Source: Lepturacanthus savala (taxonomy: Eukaryota; Chordata; Actinopteri; Scombriformes; Trichiuridae). Taken from it: a stretch of 64,000 nt of DNA. The notes under the pieces were generated by a model. The model was not told the origin of the DNA. It did no database searches and was given only the letters and a program-made list of their open reading frames with translations. The translations under genes and the position numbers were made by a program. Shown here piece by piece: positions 38,163 to 50,772 of the stretch (within the stretch, counting starts at the first letter, position 1; each line of letters starts with the position of its first letter). The stretch covers positions 2,055,092 to 2,119,091 of the forward strand of contig CM060466.1 of assembly GCA_030544235.1 (NCBI GenBank). Direction: 5' to 3'.

Positions 38163-40657
38163 CTACATCTTCTCATAGGTGAGTTCATGTCCGCAGGTGG
38201 TGCAGGTTTTCTTGTATAGATCTTCCTCTGGATCCACCACTTCCTCTGGTCCGTACTGATGTTGGTGAGCGCTGGTGTCCTTGGTCCACATACTGCTCCT
38301 CACTGCCCTGCGCAGCTCTGACACACAAACACATCAGTGAAATACAGATACAACATATCATGTACACACAGCAGATTATGTGTGTGATGACTTCACTCCA
38401 AAGCAAACTAACCTTTGACTTTCTTGTTGAAGCGTTTTTGTTTCTGCACCTCTTTATTCTCTGCTCTGGTCTCCTTGGCCTCCTCCAGAGCCTCCTCTGA
38501 CCCCCACACCTCCATACATCGCTTCACCACCTGAGGCATACACATTTATTATATATTTATATATATATGCACACACTATTTGTGGAAATTTCTGGTGATT
38601 TTAGAAACTCTTCTTTGAGCAATCCTACAATCTTATCAATTTGTAGGTCATTCATAGCATTTATCCTGCTCAATCATGTTAAGTTATGACACTGTTGCCA
38701 TTTTGCTAAAGATAAAACTAAAGTTTATGAATTACTTGTACAGCTATATGGCAAAAATACCCTATTTTTCACATATTTGATTGCAATGATGCCACTTCTA
38801 CAAATAGTCTGTTTTAGGCCACACGGGTCACGATATCAGCAGGTTTGTTGTTTTTCATTATCACATAAATGCAAGTGAAGTGGTTTGAATGACTATTGAA
38901 TTGATCTGTAATTGGTGCATTGATGAACAGGAGCGATGCTTAAAATAAACTTGAATAATAAGCTCGAGATTTAAATATAAGGAAATTATTTTATACTAAA
39001 GAGAAATGCTACATCCAATTTCTTAAAATACTAATTTTATGTTTAAGATTAAATTGAAAGGTTAATATCAGTATTAATCAATATTCAAATTAGTGGCATC
39101 ATTTTAGTTTAAGACAAGGAACTGACCCTCCTAGAGGATCCGGGGGTCAGGGTTAGAAAGACTTGAAAATTGTAAATTTAAATACAGCAATCTGGTGTGA
39201 TATGAGAAATAAATCAAGAAGCTATATATTATTAATAATCACTATTAAACCATAACATCAGCCTTCAGATTGAGCTACTAACCAATTGCATTTTTATCTG
39301 TGCTGCTTTTAAAATGCTCAAACAATATGGCGAACACAAACCAAACCAGCTTCAGTCACGTTGACCTGTTAAATTTAACATTTACTGAGAAATATGAGTC
39401 CACCTTATAAATGCAGCGATACACAATCAGAACTCTGGACACATCTGACGTGTTCTCATGTTTCCATGCGTTAGTGGCGTTAAAATAAATTTAACTTTAA
39501 AAGCATTAATTATAATTAATAACGCGTCTACTATAGGCGAGTTATGATGAATGCTGTACCCAAACAACACCGCTGGAACATTTGAGAAACTTTTGCCCGG
39601 AGCTACTGTCACTGCACACGTCTTTACATACCTGTAGTTTGAGGTAGAGCTTCATGTCCCCCCAGCGTGGGTTGTGAGGGTTTTTCCTCAGTATGAACCT
39701 GAGTGAAGGTTCTCTCAGGTCCAGATCACAGTCCTTGAGCAGGTACTGCTGCTTGGCCTCAGTTCTGGAGATCAGTTTGTGTTTCTCCTCGTTGTCTCTG
39801 AAAGAGAAAGGTTTACACTCTTTATGCATCTGATTTTCACTCATTTGATGACAATTTACTGGAAAAATCAGAAGAACAGGCACAATTACAGATAACAGTG
39901 GAACTAAAATCAAGAGAAATTACAGCTTGGATCATAACAAGGCATCAAATATATAATATTAAAATGTGATACACATAAAACAGTATGTGTTTTTTCTGAA
40001 ACACTGAAATTCTGGGCAGACCCATATATACTAACAAGACATATTTTCATCAAATAAACCTTTTATCATATTCATAAAATATTTTCTTCCATTTTACTTT
40101 TTTAAACATTGTCTTTATCAAATGCCACAGTTGATAATTTGCCATTTTACTATATTTATAGGTTGCAGTTACAATGAAATGGCTCAAAATTCAGGATTCA
40201 CAAAGAGTAATGATGACTACATTTGGGGAATTACAATGTAAAATTCAAAATACATACAATTTCTACATTTTTATTGCATGCTTTATTTTCCAAAATCTAC
40301 TACAGTTTGATTTCATGTTCATTACCAGGCAGATTTGTTTTACCTGCATTTATCACACACAGACAAGTCAAAACTGTTGCTGAGGTAGGAATCCATGAAG
40401 GGTTTTTGACACTCGTCACATAGCAGGTAATCAGGTTCTATCACTGGAGCTGCAAATCAAACACCAACACAGGAATCAGCATACTGCAGTAAAGTTGCTG
40501 TGGGTCCTATTGTAATGTCATTTTCTGTGTGTCTTGGACAGGATGTAAACTTTAAGTATATTTAAACTGAATTTTAATTGTAAAATGAATAAAGTATCGT
40601 TGATTGATTGAAAATGACCCTTTACCGTTCTGTTTGTTGTAGTACATCCTATTTGTA

Positions 40658-40721
<64 letters not shown>

Positions 40722-41152
40722 GCATAGTATGGATTTATTACCTAAAAATAGTCACAAAAATCAATGAAATTCCCCATTACTATTCTGTTAGCTGTAGTAC
40801 ATTAATGCTTCAGTTTATGGAATAAACATGCATGCACCCACAGCTACACACACAAACAAACAAACACACCTGGCTGATGCACCACCTTCCTGGTCCGCTC
40901 CTCTTCCTCTCCTCCAACTTCTTCCTCGATGAAAAACCCGGCACCGGAGTCGATGATCTTGGAGACTTTGGCCGAGGTTGCGCCCTCCACGGCGGACAAA
41001 GGGCGGCTCGCCAGCCGGGCTTGACGGAGCATCAGCGCCCGCTGCCGGTTCCTCTCGATCTTAGCCCGCATCGCCGCGGACAGCTCGGGTCCGGGACTCC
41101 GTTCCGGACCGGGACCGGCAGCGTCCAGCCCCTCCGACTCTGACGGCTTCAT
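38163..41152 (-). CDS. xpa: DNA repair protein XPA, complete
   Basis: A scaffold of nucleotide excision repair that verifies DNA damage with TFIIH and RPA and recruits the ERCC1-XPF nuclease. Five exons in coding order: 41152-40870, 40449-40344, 39797-39632, 38530-38413, 38317-38163; junctions are GT-AG, phases close, 275 aa. Residues about 29-50 (RAKIERNRQRALMLRQARLA) hold the N-terminal basic region. KIIDSGAGF (65-73) is the ERCC1-binding motif, followed by a Glu-rich stretch. A C4 zinc finger uses C105, C108, C126 and C129. The central DNA-binding part includes KLISRTEAKQQYLLKDCDL and NPRWGDMKLYLKLQ. A basic helix follows (KQKRFNKKVKELRRAVRSSM), and the C-terminus CGHELTYEKM is the usual end. 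Coding exon 1 appears to combine two exons of mammalian genes. The length matches the family (human 273 aa). Confidence 0.96.
40664..40719. repeat. (TA)n microsatellite in xpa intron 1
   Basis: A perfect TA run of about 56 bp. Confidence 0.95.
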
Positions 41153-41310
41153 GCTGACCCATAAAACTGCGACCAGCTCGCAGAAAGTAACGCGACTTCA
41201 CGGTAGATGAGTCGTGTTGATGTTCCGCACAGATGCAGCCGAGAGATCACAGAAGCTGCAGCTGCCGGAAGTTTGCAGCAGCTGCACGGGGACACTTCCG
41301 GTCTCTTCTT
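41153..41310 (-). promoter_or_regulatory. candidate TATA-less xpa promoter with paired ETS sites
   Basis: CCGGAAGT at 41265-41272 and its inverted partner ACTTCCGG at 41294-41301 lie 113-150 bp upstream of the xpa ATG in GC-rich sequence. Paired ETS/GABP sites without a TATA box are typical of housekeeping promoters. The short plus-strand frame starting at 41207 has no recognisable domain. Confidence 0.45.
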
Positions 41311-41465
41311 CTTTTCCTTAGACGCTGAAGGTGAAGGTGTATTACTGCCACCTGTCGAGGCTGTAACGTCAATACAACATCTGTTCTGTATCTTGACCAC
41401 AGACTGTATATATATGATCTTGACAAATGAAACAGGCTGATTGATATATAATATAGAATAGAATA

Positions 41466-41822
41466 GGGTGACATAGTCGTGCAGGGGTTAGCCTTGTTGT
41501 CGCACAGCAAGAAGGTCACAGGTTCAAGACCTCCTTGGTCCTGGGTCTGGGACCTTTCTGTGTGGAGTTGCATGTTCTCTCTGTGTCTGCTGGTTCTCTC
41601 CAGGTACTCCAGCTTCCTCCACAGTCCAAAAACATGCTGAGGTTAACTGGAGAATCTAAATTGCCCGTAGGTGTGAGTGTGTGAGTGAATGGTGTGTGTG
41701 CCCCATGATAAACTGGAGACCATCTGGGGTGTATCCCTGTCTCTCACCTGTAATGTGCTGGGATTGGCTCCAGCAGACCATGTGACCCTAATGAAGAATA
41801 AGTGGGTATAGAAAATGAATGA
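41466..41822 (+). mobile_element. tRNA-derived SINE, near full length
   Basis: The head GTGCAGGGGTTAGCC...GTCGCACAGCAAGAAGG followed by AGGTTCAAGACCTCC resembles tRNA-type pol III A and B boxes (B-box core GGTTCAAGACC). The body includes CTTTCTGTGTGGAGTTGCAT, CTCCACAGTCCAAAAACATG, CTAAATTGCCCGTAGG, GGGGTGTATCCCTG and GGCTCCAGCAGACC, and it ends in a TATAGAAAATGAATGAA tail. It is the only copy here that keeps the tRNA-like head. No clear target duplication was seen. Confidence 0.75.
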
Positions 41823-41860
41823 AATTATTATAATTATATTTAATTTATTCATATATTTCA

Positions 41861-42156
41861 GTCAGTCAGTCAGTCATTTTCTATACCTGCTTGTTCCTCA
41901 TTAGGGTCGCAGGGATCTGCTGGAGCCTATCCCAGTGCGTTACGGCGAGAGGCCGGGATACACCCCAGATGGTCGCCAGCCAATCGTGGGGCACACACAG
42001 CATTCACTCACACACTCACACCTACGGGCAATTTAGAGTCTCCAATTAACCTCAGCATGTTTTTGGACTGTGGGAGGAAGCCGGAGTACCCGGTGAAAAC
42101 CCACGCAGACACGGGGAGAACATGCAAACTCCACACAGAAAGGTCCCAGACCCCGG
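41861..42156 (-). mobile_element. second SINE copy, reverse orientation, with 12-bp target-site duplication
   Basis: Perfect direct repeats TCATATATTTCA flank it at 41849-41860 and 42157-42168. The left end is a (GTCA)n 3' tail read in reverse. The body is the reverse complement of the neighbouring copy, and the tRNA-like head is truncated. Together with 41466-41822 it makes a tail-to-tail inverted pair with about 38 bp between the elements. Confidence 0.85.
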
Positions 42157-42189
42157 TCATATATTTCATTTTATTATTAATTTATTTAA

Positions 42190-42440
42190 ATTTATTTATA
42201 TAAATTAGAATACAATACAATGCAATTCTATTCTATTCAGTTCTATTATATTATATTCCATTAATAATATAATAGTTATGTTTAATTTATTTTACTAGAA
42301 TATAATCAAATAGAATAAAACAGACGAGAATAAAACAGAATAGAAACACAATACAAATACAAATTAGAATAGACTTTATAAGACTAGACTAGAATAGAAT
42401 AAAAGAGAATAGACTATAATAGAATAGAATGGAATTATGC
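42190..42440. repeat. degenerate pentanucleotide (TAGAA/TTCTA)n region
   Basis: ATTCTATTCTATTC on the left and AGAATAGAATA-type units on the right form a weak inverted simple-repeat tract. Similar GAATAGAATAG sequence also precedes the first SINE at 41455-41465. Confidence 0.75.
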
Positions 42441-45400
42441 ACAATATAAAACCAATAATGACTAAATACTACATTTAGTATAATAAGAAAAAACATAGAA
42501 CTCAATAGCACTCTAAGCTCTGTTTCACCTGAATTGAATCTTAATTAGTATAATTAGTAACACCTGTTTCTACTGTTTCATGTCAATATGGCCGCCATAT
42601 AAAAAGTCTATTGTGAGAAGGCATAGTGGCAGATTCATCCCCATCTGCAGTAAACAGTGTTTTGTTACCATGACAATAAAATACAGTTCCAAACACCAAG
42701 GGTGAAAATCTGATCATTTTCATTTATTTGTTCATGTAACATATTTTACAGGGTTGAATGATACATATGTTTTTATAGTATAATACATGAGTCCATACAT
42801 GAATAAAGCATAAGCAGAATACAAAAGCATCGTACCAGGGCATCCAAACTGGCTGAGGTGAATGAATGAATTCTTACAGATGTTTCTAAATGCACTCATT
42901 CATATACACAGTTCACACCCATTAAAACCAAGAAAAGATTTAGAAATGATATTGCATAGATGCACTAAAATTGAAGCTGATGTGTGACAATAGAAGTTGT
43001 TTAGTGTGTGAACTACATCGACTATAGGATTACAGTTTATATATACACAGTTTTACAAATCTTTTATATATATAAATCCAAAATAAAACACACATTTTGA
43101 CATTGCATTGGTTGAAGTCACCTTTGTGGGGAATTGAATTCATTTTATATTTATACAGGGGGAAAAAAAGAATAAAAAAGGTAAATGGTAAATCAGATCC
43201 AATTATCTAGAATTGAAAAACATAAATATTAAAACAAAAAAACACAAATTTATGTGTATAACTGGTTCTTGGGAAACAAATACAGAATATAAAAATCCTA
43301 AATAAAACATTGACAGAATTATTTATTTTCTGTTGTTACAGGATTTCACTGGAACAACTTTACCTTTTTTTTTAATGACGCTTTACTCATGGATAACAAA
43401 ACAATACAATAAGAAAACAAATAAAGGAGATATTTATTCCTACAAAGCCTTTACTGAATATTTTCTCCAAGACTGATGGAGAGTGAGAATTAATGATCGG
43501 CTTCATATAGTTGACAGGAAGCAGGTAAATAAGGGAGAGGAATAAATCAATTCACAGAGTAATTATTTAGTTGTTCTTTAACATAAAAGCCACAAACATG
43601 TGAAAATCAATTTCATAACATGTTGAAATGTCAACTCATCATTAGTGGGTCATTTTGGATTATTCCTCCATCTGCAGAGATTGATTTTTTAATTTATTTC
43701 TAAATGGTTACGCTATTTTCTGTTGTCTGGTCTGTGTGTGGAGTCCAAGATATTGGACAGTCAGGATCTTAAATTGGCCAATATGTCATTTTATCTGCTT
43801 CACATCACTAAGTTTGTTTCCTTCCACCTGAGATTTGACTTTGTGCAATAAAAATGAAAAAAATAACCTTGATTTTGCAAAATCAATCCAATAACCTGCT
43901 GATCAGAGATGAAATTAAAGGAATTTGGTCACTTTTGGTCATTTTTTTCTCTCTTCTTTTTCAAAATATTAAATTATGAGCAGCATTTTGCTATTACTCA
44001 TATTTACAGGACTGTAATACACCAGAAAAAAGCTGAAAATTTAAATGGAAGCATGACAACGTACCAGATTCACTTCTTCATTGTAATATTCTTTAATGGT
44101 TTAATCTTTTTACAACTTCTGCAACATATTTGCATACGATTAGTTGATGGAAACATATCATTTTGAAGTCGGGTGATATTTGAATGGAAACTTAATGAGA
44201 ATTGGAGATTCTATAGTTCAGCAGGACTGTTGACTACCCATGTGATGTCCTGTGTGTGTTTTTCTAGTGTTATTTCACTAGCTGACTAACTCAAAAGTGT
44301 CAATCTAATAGAAAGAGGTATTAGAGAACATCAAAATGTGTCACAATTTTAATCTCATCAATACACAGTGTTTTTTTAGCAGGAAGTATGGGACTATTTG
44401 ATGTTTGAGTCTAAAAATCCCCTTAATGTCACACACTAAAAACAGGAAGCATGTGAATCTAACATGACTCCTGTTTTAAGCCTGTTTGATTTGATACAAA
44501 AGGCCTACAGCAGCAGAGAATGAGCAAGAAAATCCAAGACAAAAAGTATTGCTATCATGTGCTTCCATATATATATAGATACACATATACAGTATGTTAT
44601 ACAGTACATGAATTGTTATACATCAAAACATTACTGTACAGAAAAAACGTGGTGATTATCTGTTGATTATGAACATTATTTTTATATAAATATGGAATCC
44701 AGAAAAAAAACATTCTTGAGTTTGAGTAAAATATACAACAGAATACACTAATCTTTAGCCCTGACTGCACACCCTCACATGCTCGTCATCCACTGGGTTG
44801 CAAATGTGACGCTGACCTATTTATTCCATGCACAATAATTGTCCAACATAATTCAGGACGGGGGAAGTGATCTCTCTCTAAACGTTGTGCATATAAAGGC
44901 ATACAGAACACATAAAGTCACGTTCATAAGCTTGTTATATGAAAAATCCAAAATCACTGGGGTACACTGATATAAGCGAAAATATCAAGCAGTCGATTTT
45001 TATCTAACTATTTAGCATTTATTGTACTCTACTGTAGATATTCATGGATGAGATATACAGTAAGGATGCAAATCAACAAATATGACCTCAAATGAATGAG
45101 TCAACTGAATATTTCTCACATGATAACACTGCAAATTCATTCAGGTGCTGGAATGGACACAGTTTAGATCTAACGGTCTATTAAGCAGCTATTTTTACAC
45201 TTATGCGTTTCCCTGGCAACTTTCCCCATGACATCCAGGATCACTCTGGAGCTCCACCGCACTTTTAAAAACAAAAAATAAACAAAGTCTCTTTTGAGCC
45301 TCCATTATCAGTTCATATTCTTAACTTGGCTGCTTGCATAAGTAGCAGAGGTTCTTCTTACACACAGTCCTGTGGTTGAAAAAGGAAATAGTCTCTGGAG

Positions 45401-45605
45401 ATCTTTGATTGCAATTTCCATCCAAGGTGGCGTTTTAGATAATTTGCGCGTGCAGCCTTCTACTAGGTGTGTGCCTGACATAGATAAGAGACGTTTTCCT
45501 GCCCCTTGTGAACATGCTTTTGCTCTCCTATCGTACATAATGGTGTGCATGAGCACATTTGTGCTGAATGCTTTCCAGTCAGTCAGTAGGAACCCGTTCT
45601 CTCTC
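42441..45605. other. 3' side of slc24a2: probable 3' UTR and intergenic DNA
   Basis: AT-rich with no exon. Part is likely the slc24a2 3' UTR: minus-strand AATAAA occurs at 45023-45018 and 44824-44819, but which one is used cannot be decided. The plus-strand frame at 43909-44166 has no recognisable domain. Confidence 0.45.
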
Positions 45606-48600
45606 TCAGACGGTGACGGGGCAGATGATGATTTTGTCCTCCAGCATGACGCTGATGATGAGGAAGACGAAGTAGAGCATGAACATGGACAGGCCCAGGA
45701 GTTTGCTCATTTTCCACTTGCAAGACGCAATGGAGATGATGACGAAGAGGAGCATGATGAAGAGGAGGACGATGGCGCAGAACAGGCCGTTGCTGCTTAC
45801 CTCGACCGGCTTGAAGTCGTTGATGATGTTGTAGAGGAGCCATGGGAACGGCAGGCTGGAGGGAGGAGGAAGAGGAGAGCTGGTTAGCTGGAATATAAAG
45901 GTACTCTTACTTATAAATGGGTAATAAACACTGCGTGTTTCTCTGTTATTTGCTTGACTCACCCCACAGTAATGTCAAAGATGTTGGAGCCCACCGAGCT
46001 GGACACAGCCATGTCACCGAGGCCTTTTCGTGCTACAATGACACTGGTGATCAGGTCAGGGATCGAAGTGCCAGCTGCTAATATGGTCAGACCCATGATC
46101 TCCTCTGTGATCCAGAAGGTTTCTCCAACCTGAAGGCAAGAATAAGTTGAGTGAAATAACAGATGATAACAGAGGGCAAATTCATTCTATTATCAGCTGT
46201 TATTATGTTATTGGCTGTTATCAGCCACGTTATCAGCTGCTAGACAATGAGATCCTTCATTAGTCACATTCACCTTCACAGTGCATTCATAGGGTTAGTG
46301 CTGCCTCTGCTTGCAAAAGTTTTGACTTGGAATTGAAACAGGATTTGCTATAAAAGCATCAGTTTGCAAAACAAATGAAAATGCAAATAGGATCAAGTTG
46401 CAATGGTTGACAGTTACTTATTACATGCTATTTTTTAAATATTATTGTTATTCATATTACTTTTTGTCAAGCATCAGCTGCACCAAAGCAAATTCCTTGT
46501 AAGTAAAAAAACTAACTTGGCAATAAATGTGCTTCTGATAGGGAAAGCACCAGTATCTGGCAGATTATTAGACTGGGTTTAGTTATTTATTAATGGAACT
46601 ATTTGCATTTTAGCCAAAAACAGAATTATAATGTGAATCAATGTGTGCTAATATAACACTGACATGTCCAGAAATATTTCCAGAAATTCAACTAAGTTTA
46701 ATTAATTTTCCTTAGGAGTTGGTTCTGTAACACTAATGTTCACACATCTTCACTTGGAGTGTGTTTTCCATATCTGAGAGGATAACAATTAACCACCACA
46801 CTCATTAGATTCCCACTCCACCGACGCTGTTGCACGGTGCATATGAACTAAAACGGCAGGTGAGCTTCCTGGTGACCTTGCACACACAACCTCATGCTTC
46901 AGGACTGTCTTTGCATTTGCACCATTAAAATAGCTCGTTCCAGGTTGATCTGGCTGTGGATCAAGGCAGATTAGTTGGGATTAGCTGCAGTGGTCACACA
47001 TTCAGCACCATGACTGCTGCACTCTTAGAAGAAAGGTCAAAATAGAGCAGAATAGCCAAGAAACACATACTTCAAATTCAAATGAATTTGAAGTATTATG
47101 GAGGTCATGAGTGTGTGTGCATGTGTGCATGCGTGTGCATGTGTGTGCATGTGTGTGCATGTGTGTGTGTGTTTCAAGTACCTGGTGAGCCCACCAAACC
47201 ATCAGATAGGAGAAGAGAGCAATCCATGTGATGGAGCCGAGGAAAGTGATGGGAAAGAACTTTTCTGAGGTCTGGAAAGAAAAAACAATAAAAACAATAT
47301 TTTGTCAATCGAAGAATCAACCAGAATTATGTGCATGTGTGTGTGTGTGTGCGTGTGTGCGTGTGTCTGTGTGTGTGTGCGTCACCTCTCTCCTGACGTC
47401 AGGCAGTGTGATCCAGAGGGGAAGGACGATGGGCAGAATGAAGAGGTAGGTGATCTGTTTCCTGGGGGTTTCAGGCCAGGCCAGACTCAGGGGCTGGTCT
47501 TCATCCTCCTCCTCCTCCTCTCCACCCTGAGGAGAAGTTCGTATACGTCATACACTTTACTGGGGACACAACTAAAAACTATTTGGATAGTCGATTAATA
47601 TATTGATTTTTTAAAGGATTAATTGATTAGTTGTTTGGTTAATGAAATGGTGTAAAATGTCGATCACTGCTTCCCAAAGCTGATTCAATCTAAAATGTCT
47701 TTTTTTGTCCACAACCCAAAGATCATCAGTTTATTATTATAGAAGAATAAATAATCAGAGAAGCTGGAACCAGAGAATTGGTGATTCATTTAAAAGTTGG
47801 CAATTAATCGATTAATGGTTGCAGCGCTACACTTCACACAAAATATATGAATTTCAGATTTTTCCTACAAGCACCACTGAGAGAAACCTACACTAACACT
47901 AGTATATTTTTCACAGAAGTATATTTAGTCAAAAAATAAAAGTGTAGTGTAGCTTTGAACATGCACTGAAGGATAAAGGTCTGACCTCCTCGTCTCCTCC
48001 TGCGACTCCGTTCATGGGAGGCGTGACTTCCACTGCAACATTTGAGCTGTTGGGAATGTTTTTATCCACTTCAGGAAGAGAAAAGAACAGAGAGCAACAT
48101 TAGCTGTTAAAGAAGACGTTCACCACAACAGTGGAAATTTGAAATGAAAATGGTCTAAACATAAAACATAGTAGCCTACAATTTCTTGGTGGTACAGGCT
48201 GGGGGAGGACTCCTATGTTGAGAAACACAATGTACCAGTTATTTGTGGGATGTCAATTTAACACAGCATCCGCTACAGTTTATGACATGATTGTAAACTC
48301 ACCCACGCCGTTGGCATTGACAGAATCTTCTTTACACTTCTGCTTGGCCATTTTGTGAAGGATTGACGCTTTCTCTTTGAAACGTGCTGAAAGAGAGTCA
48401 GCAGAAGAGCGGCCTAACAGTTTTCATTATGATTGATGATGACTTATACATGTACCTTAAAAAATAAAATAGGAAATATGTATTTCTGAGGAAGGAAGTG
48501 AGGAAATGGTTGGATGAATAAACTCATTCTTATCTGTAATAATCTAACTTGACCAAAACTTGATCAGTGTAGTTTCACCTTCAACATAATCTAACATTGT

Positions 48601-50728
48601 GTGTGTGTTTCCTGCAGGTTTTGCTCACTCATACCTTCATCACTCAACGGGTCGAGTGTATGTATCATCAGCTGGAAGATGCTGTTCCTCATCAGAGTGT
48701 TGTGTAGAGAAGCACAGCTTCCCTCCCTCTGCAGCCTGGGTTTGGCCTAAAAAAGAGAGAAAAACACCCTCATAAGATTCCGATTATCATCTATAAACTG
48801 TGGTTGGGCTTATGTCACATTTGTGCTATAGATTTAAAATATTTTACTTGTAATACAATTTTTTTCTCTACATAAAAAAGACATTCAAAGATAAAATAAC
48901 TCACCGTCAACTTATTCTCATCATCTGGTACAGGTACGGTTACCTTTAGGAAAAAACAAAGACAGAAACACATGTAGAAGTTTCTTTTTTATACATAAAA
49001 ACAGCAGATATATAACATGTAATATGTGCAGTCCCATACATACATAAGACCTGCCTGCAGTAAACACTAGAGTTTACTCAGAATGTTCAGTATTTGTTCA
49101 AACTATGATGCTGGGAAGCTGAAGATGTATAAGATCTTTAATCCCATGAACCCTCACAACATCTTCAGCAAAGTCGAACAATGAAACATGACATTTCCAA
49201 AGCAATGAGGCAGTTTTAATCTGTCAGTTGCATTAAATGCAACCACAACAATTACATATAGATCAAATCAGGAGGAGCAGAGAAGGAGAGGGCTTTTTTC
49301 ATGTTTTCTTTTCATTTTTAATGTACTTTTTATAAAGCTCTATTCCCACAAGGAAATATAAACCAACTATTCATGCCCCCAATTTCTGCTGGTGTGAGCG
49401 ACATCTCATTCTTTCCTCCTCCTCTTCATGCACCAGAGGTTTTTTAGTCTTTCACCCAACACGAAGCATCCGACACACAGAGGAGGACTCATTATAATCT
49501 CGACCCCAACCATTTCTTCAGGGGACATAAACAGCAAACACACACACAGTCCAGAGATACACCCACTGGGTACTTTCCTGGGTAAACACAGGATACTTTC
49601 ACTGGTTTGTGAAAAAAATGTTGTAAGAATATGAATTTGTATATATATATATATATATATAAAGGAACAAAGTGGTTGGTGGGTAGTTTGATTATCCATT
49701 GACAACGACCTCAAGACCAGATCTTGTAAGTTTTACACTGTGGATTTTAAATGCTGGTTTGCATAATGTTTTTTTAGCAGAATCCACTGCAGATGTCAAG
49801 GAAAATATATATTTTAAAAAGCTGTTTCTACTGTTCCATGAAGGACAAACACACTATGAGTTCCTGCATTAGGAAAGTTTAAGAAATGTTGATAATGTAC
49901 TAAAAAAGACAAGATCAATGGAATTAGAGGGGAAGATTTCATTCAGTGATTTTATTATAGAGATTCTCTTCTAAATGTAAATAAATGATTGAAAAGGAAA
50001 GCATTGATTTAAAGCACGAACCATGAGTCCAATGTATAGATTTTTTTAAGTAGAAAAACAATGAAAAATCCCAAATTTTCAAACTGATCAACAGTTTTTT
50101 TCATTACACAACAGAGATTTCATTTTTTCTGATTAAGTAAAACATCAATCTGCTGAAACATAATCATATAAAGATGTAATTGAAGTTTGAACTATAGTGA
50201 TTTTAAACACCAATGTGAACATATAAACGTGTGGAATTTTAACTGTATAAAAATACTTTATCTGAATTATACTGTACACCATCACCCATTCCTAAACCTA
50301 TGTAATAAACCGAATACAATATAATGTAAGTGTCTTTTTTAAGGATATAGGAGCAACAATCAATGACATTTACACATGAATGTAAATGTCTTAAAGTGAG
50401 TAATCTGACACATAATAAAAAGGCTAATTCAGGCTCAGTTAACTCATGTTTTTCCTTAGTTAACTCAATATAGAGTCAAGTAACAAAAAGGATCATGCAG
50501 CCAAAGGAGCACCACCAAGAACCTTTCTGTGTTTTATTTTATCATATTCATGTCCCGTTTTAGAAGGTTCAAAGAGACACAGACGATCACCAAACCAGAC
50601 AGGTGGAGGGTTTGTTGTTGACATGTTTTCATGATGAAGGCCTCAGAGTTTGAGCAGATAATCCCTTTAGCTCGCATCTGACAAGACACCTGTCGCTGTA
50701 ATGGCAGCTGAAGCAAGGCCACGGGCAT

Positions 50729-50772
<44 letters not shown>

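Noticed and set aside
41207..41440. Short plus-strand frame divergent from xpa
   Set aside because: It lies in the candidate xpa promoter and has no recognisable domain; ETS motifs explain the GC-rich sequence better.
45372..45887. 171-codon acidic plus-strand open frame
   Set aside because: It lies antisense to the last slc24a2 exon; the acidic run is the complement of hydrophobic transmembrane codons. It has no domain of its own.
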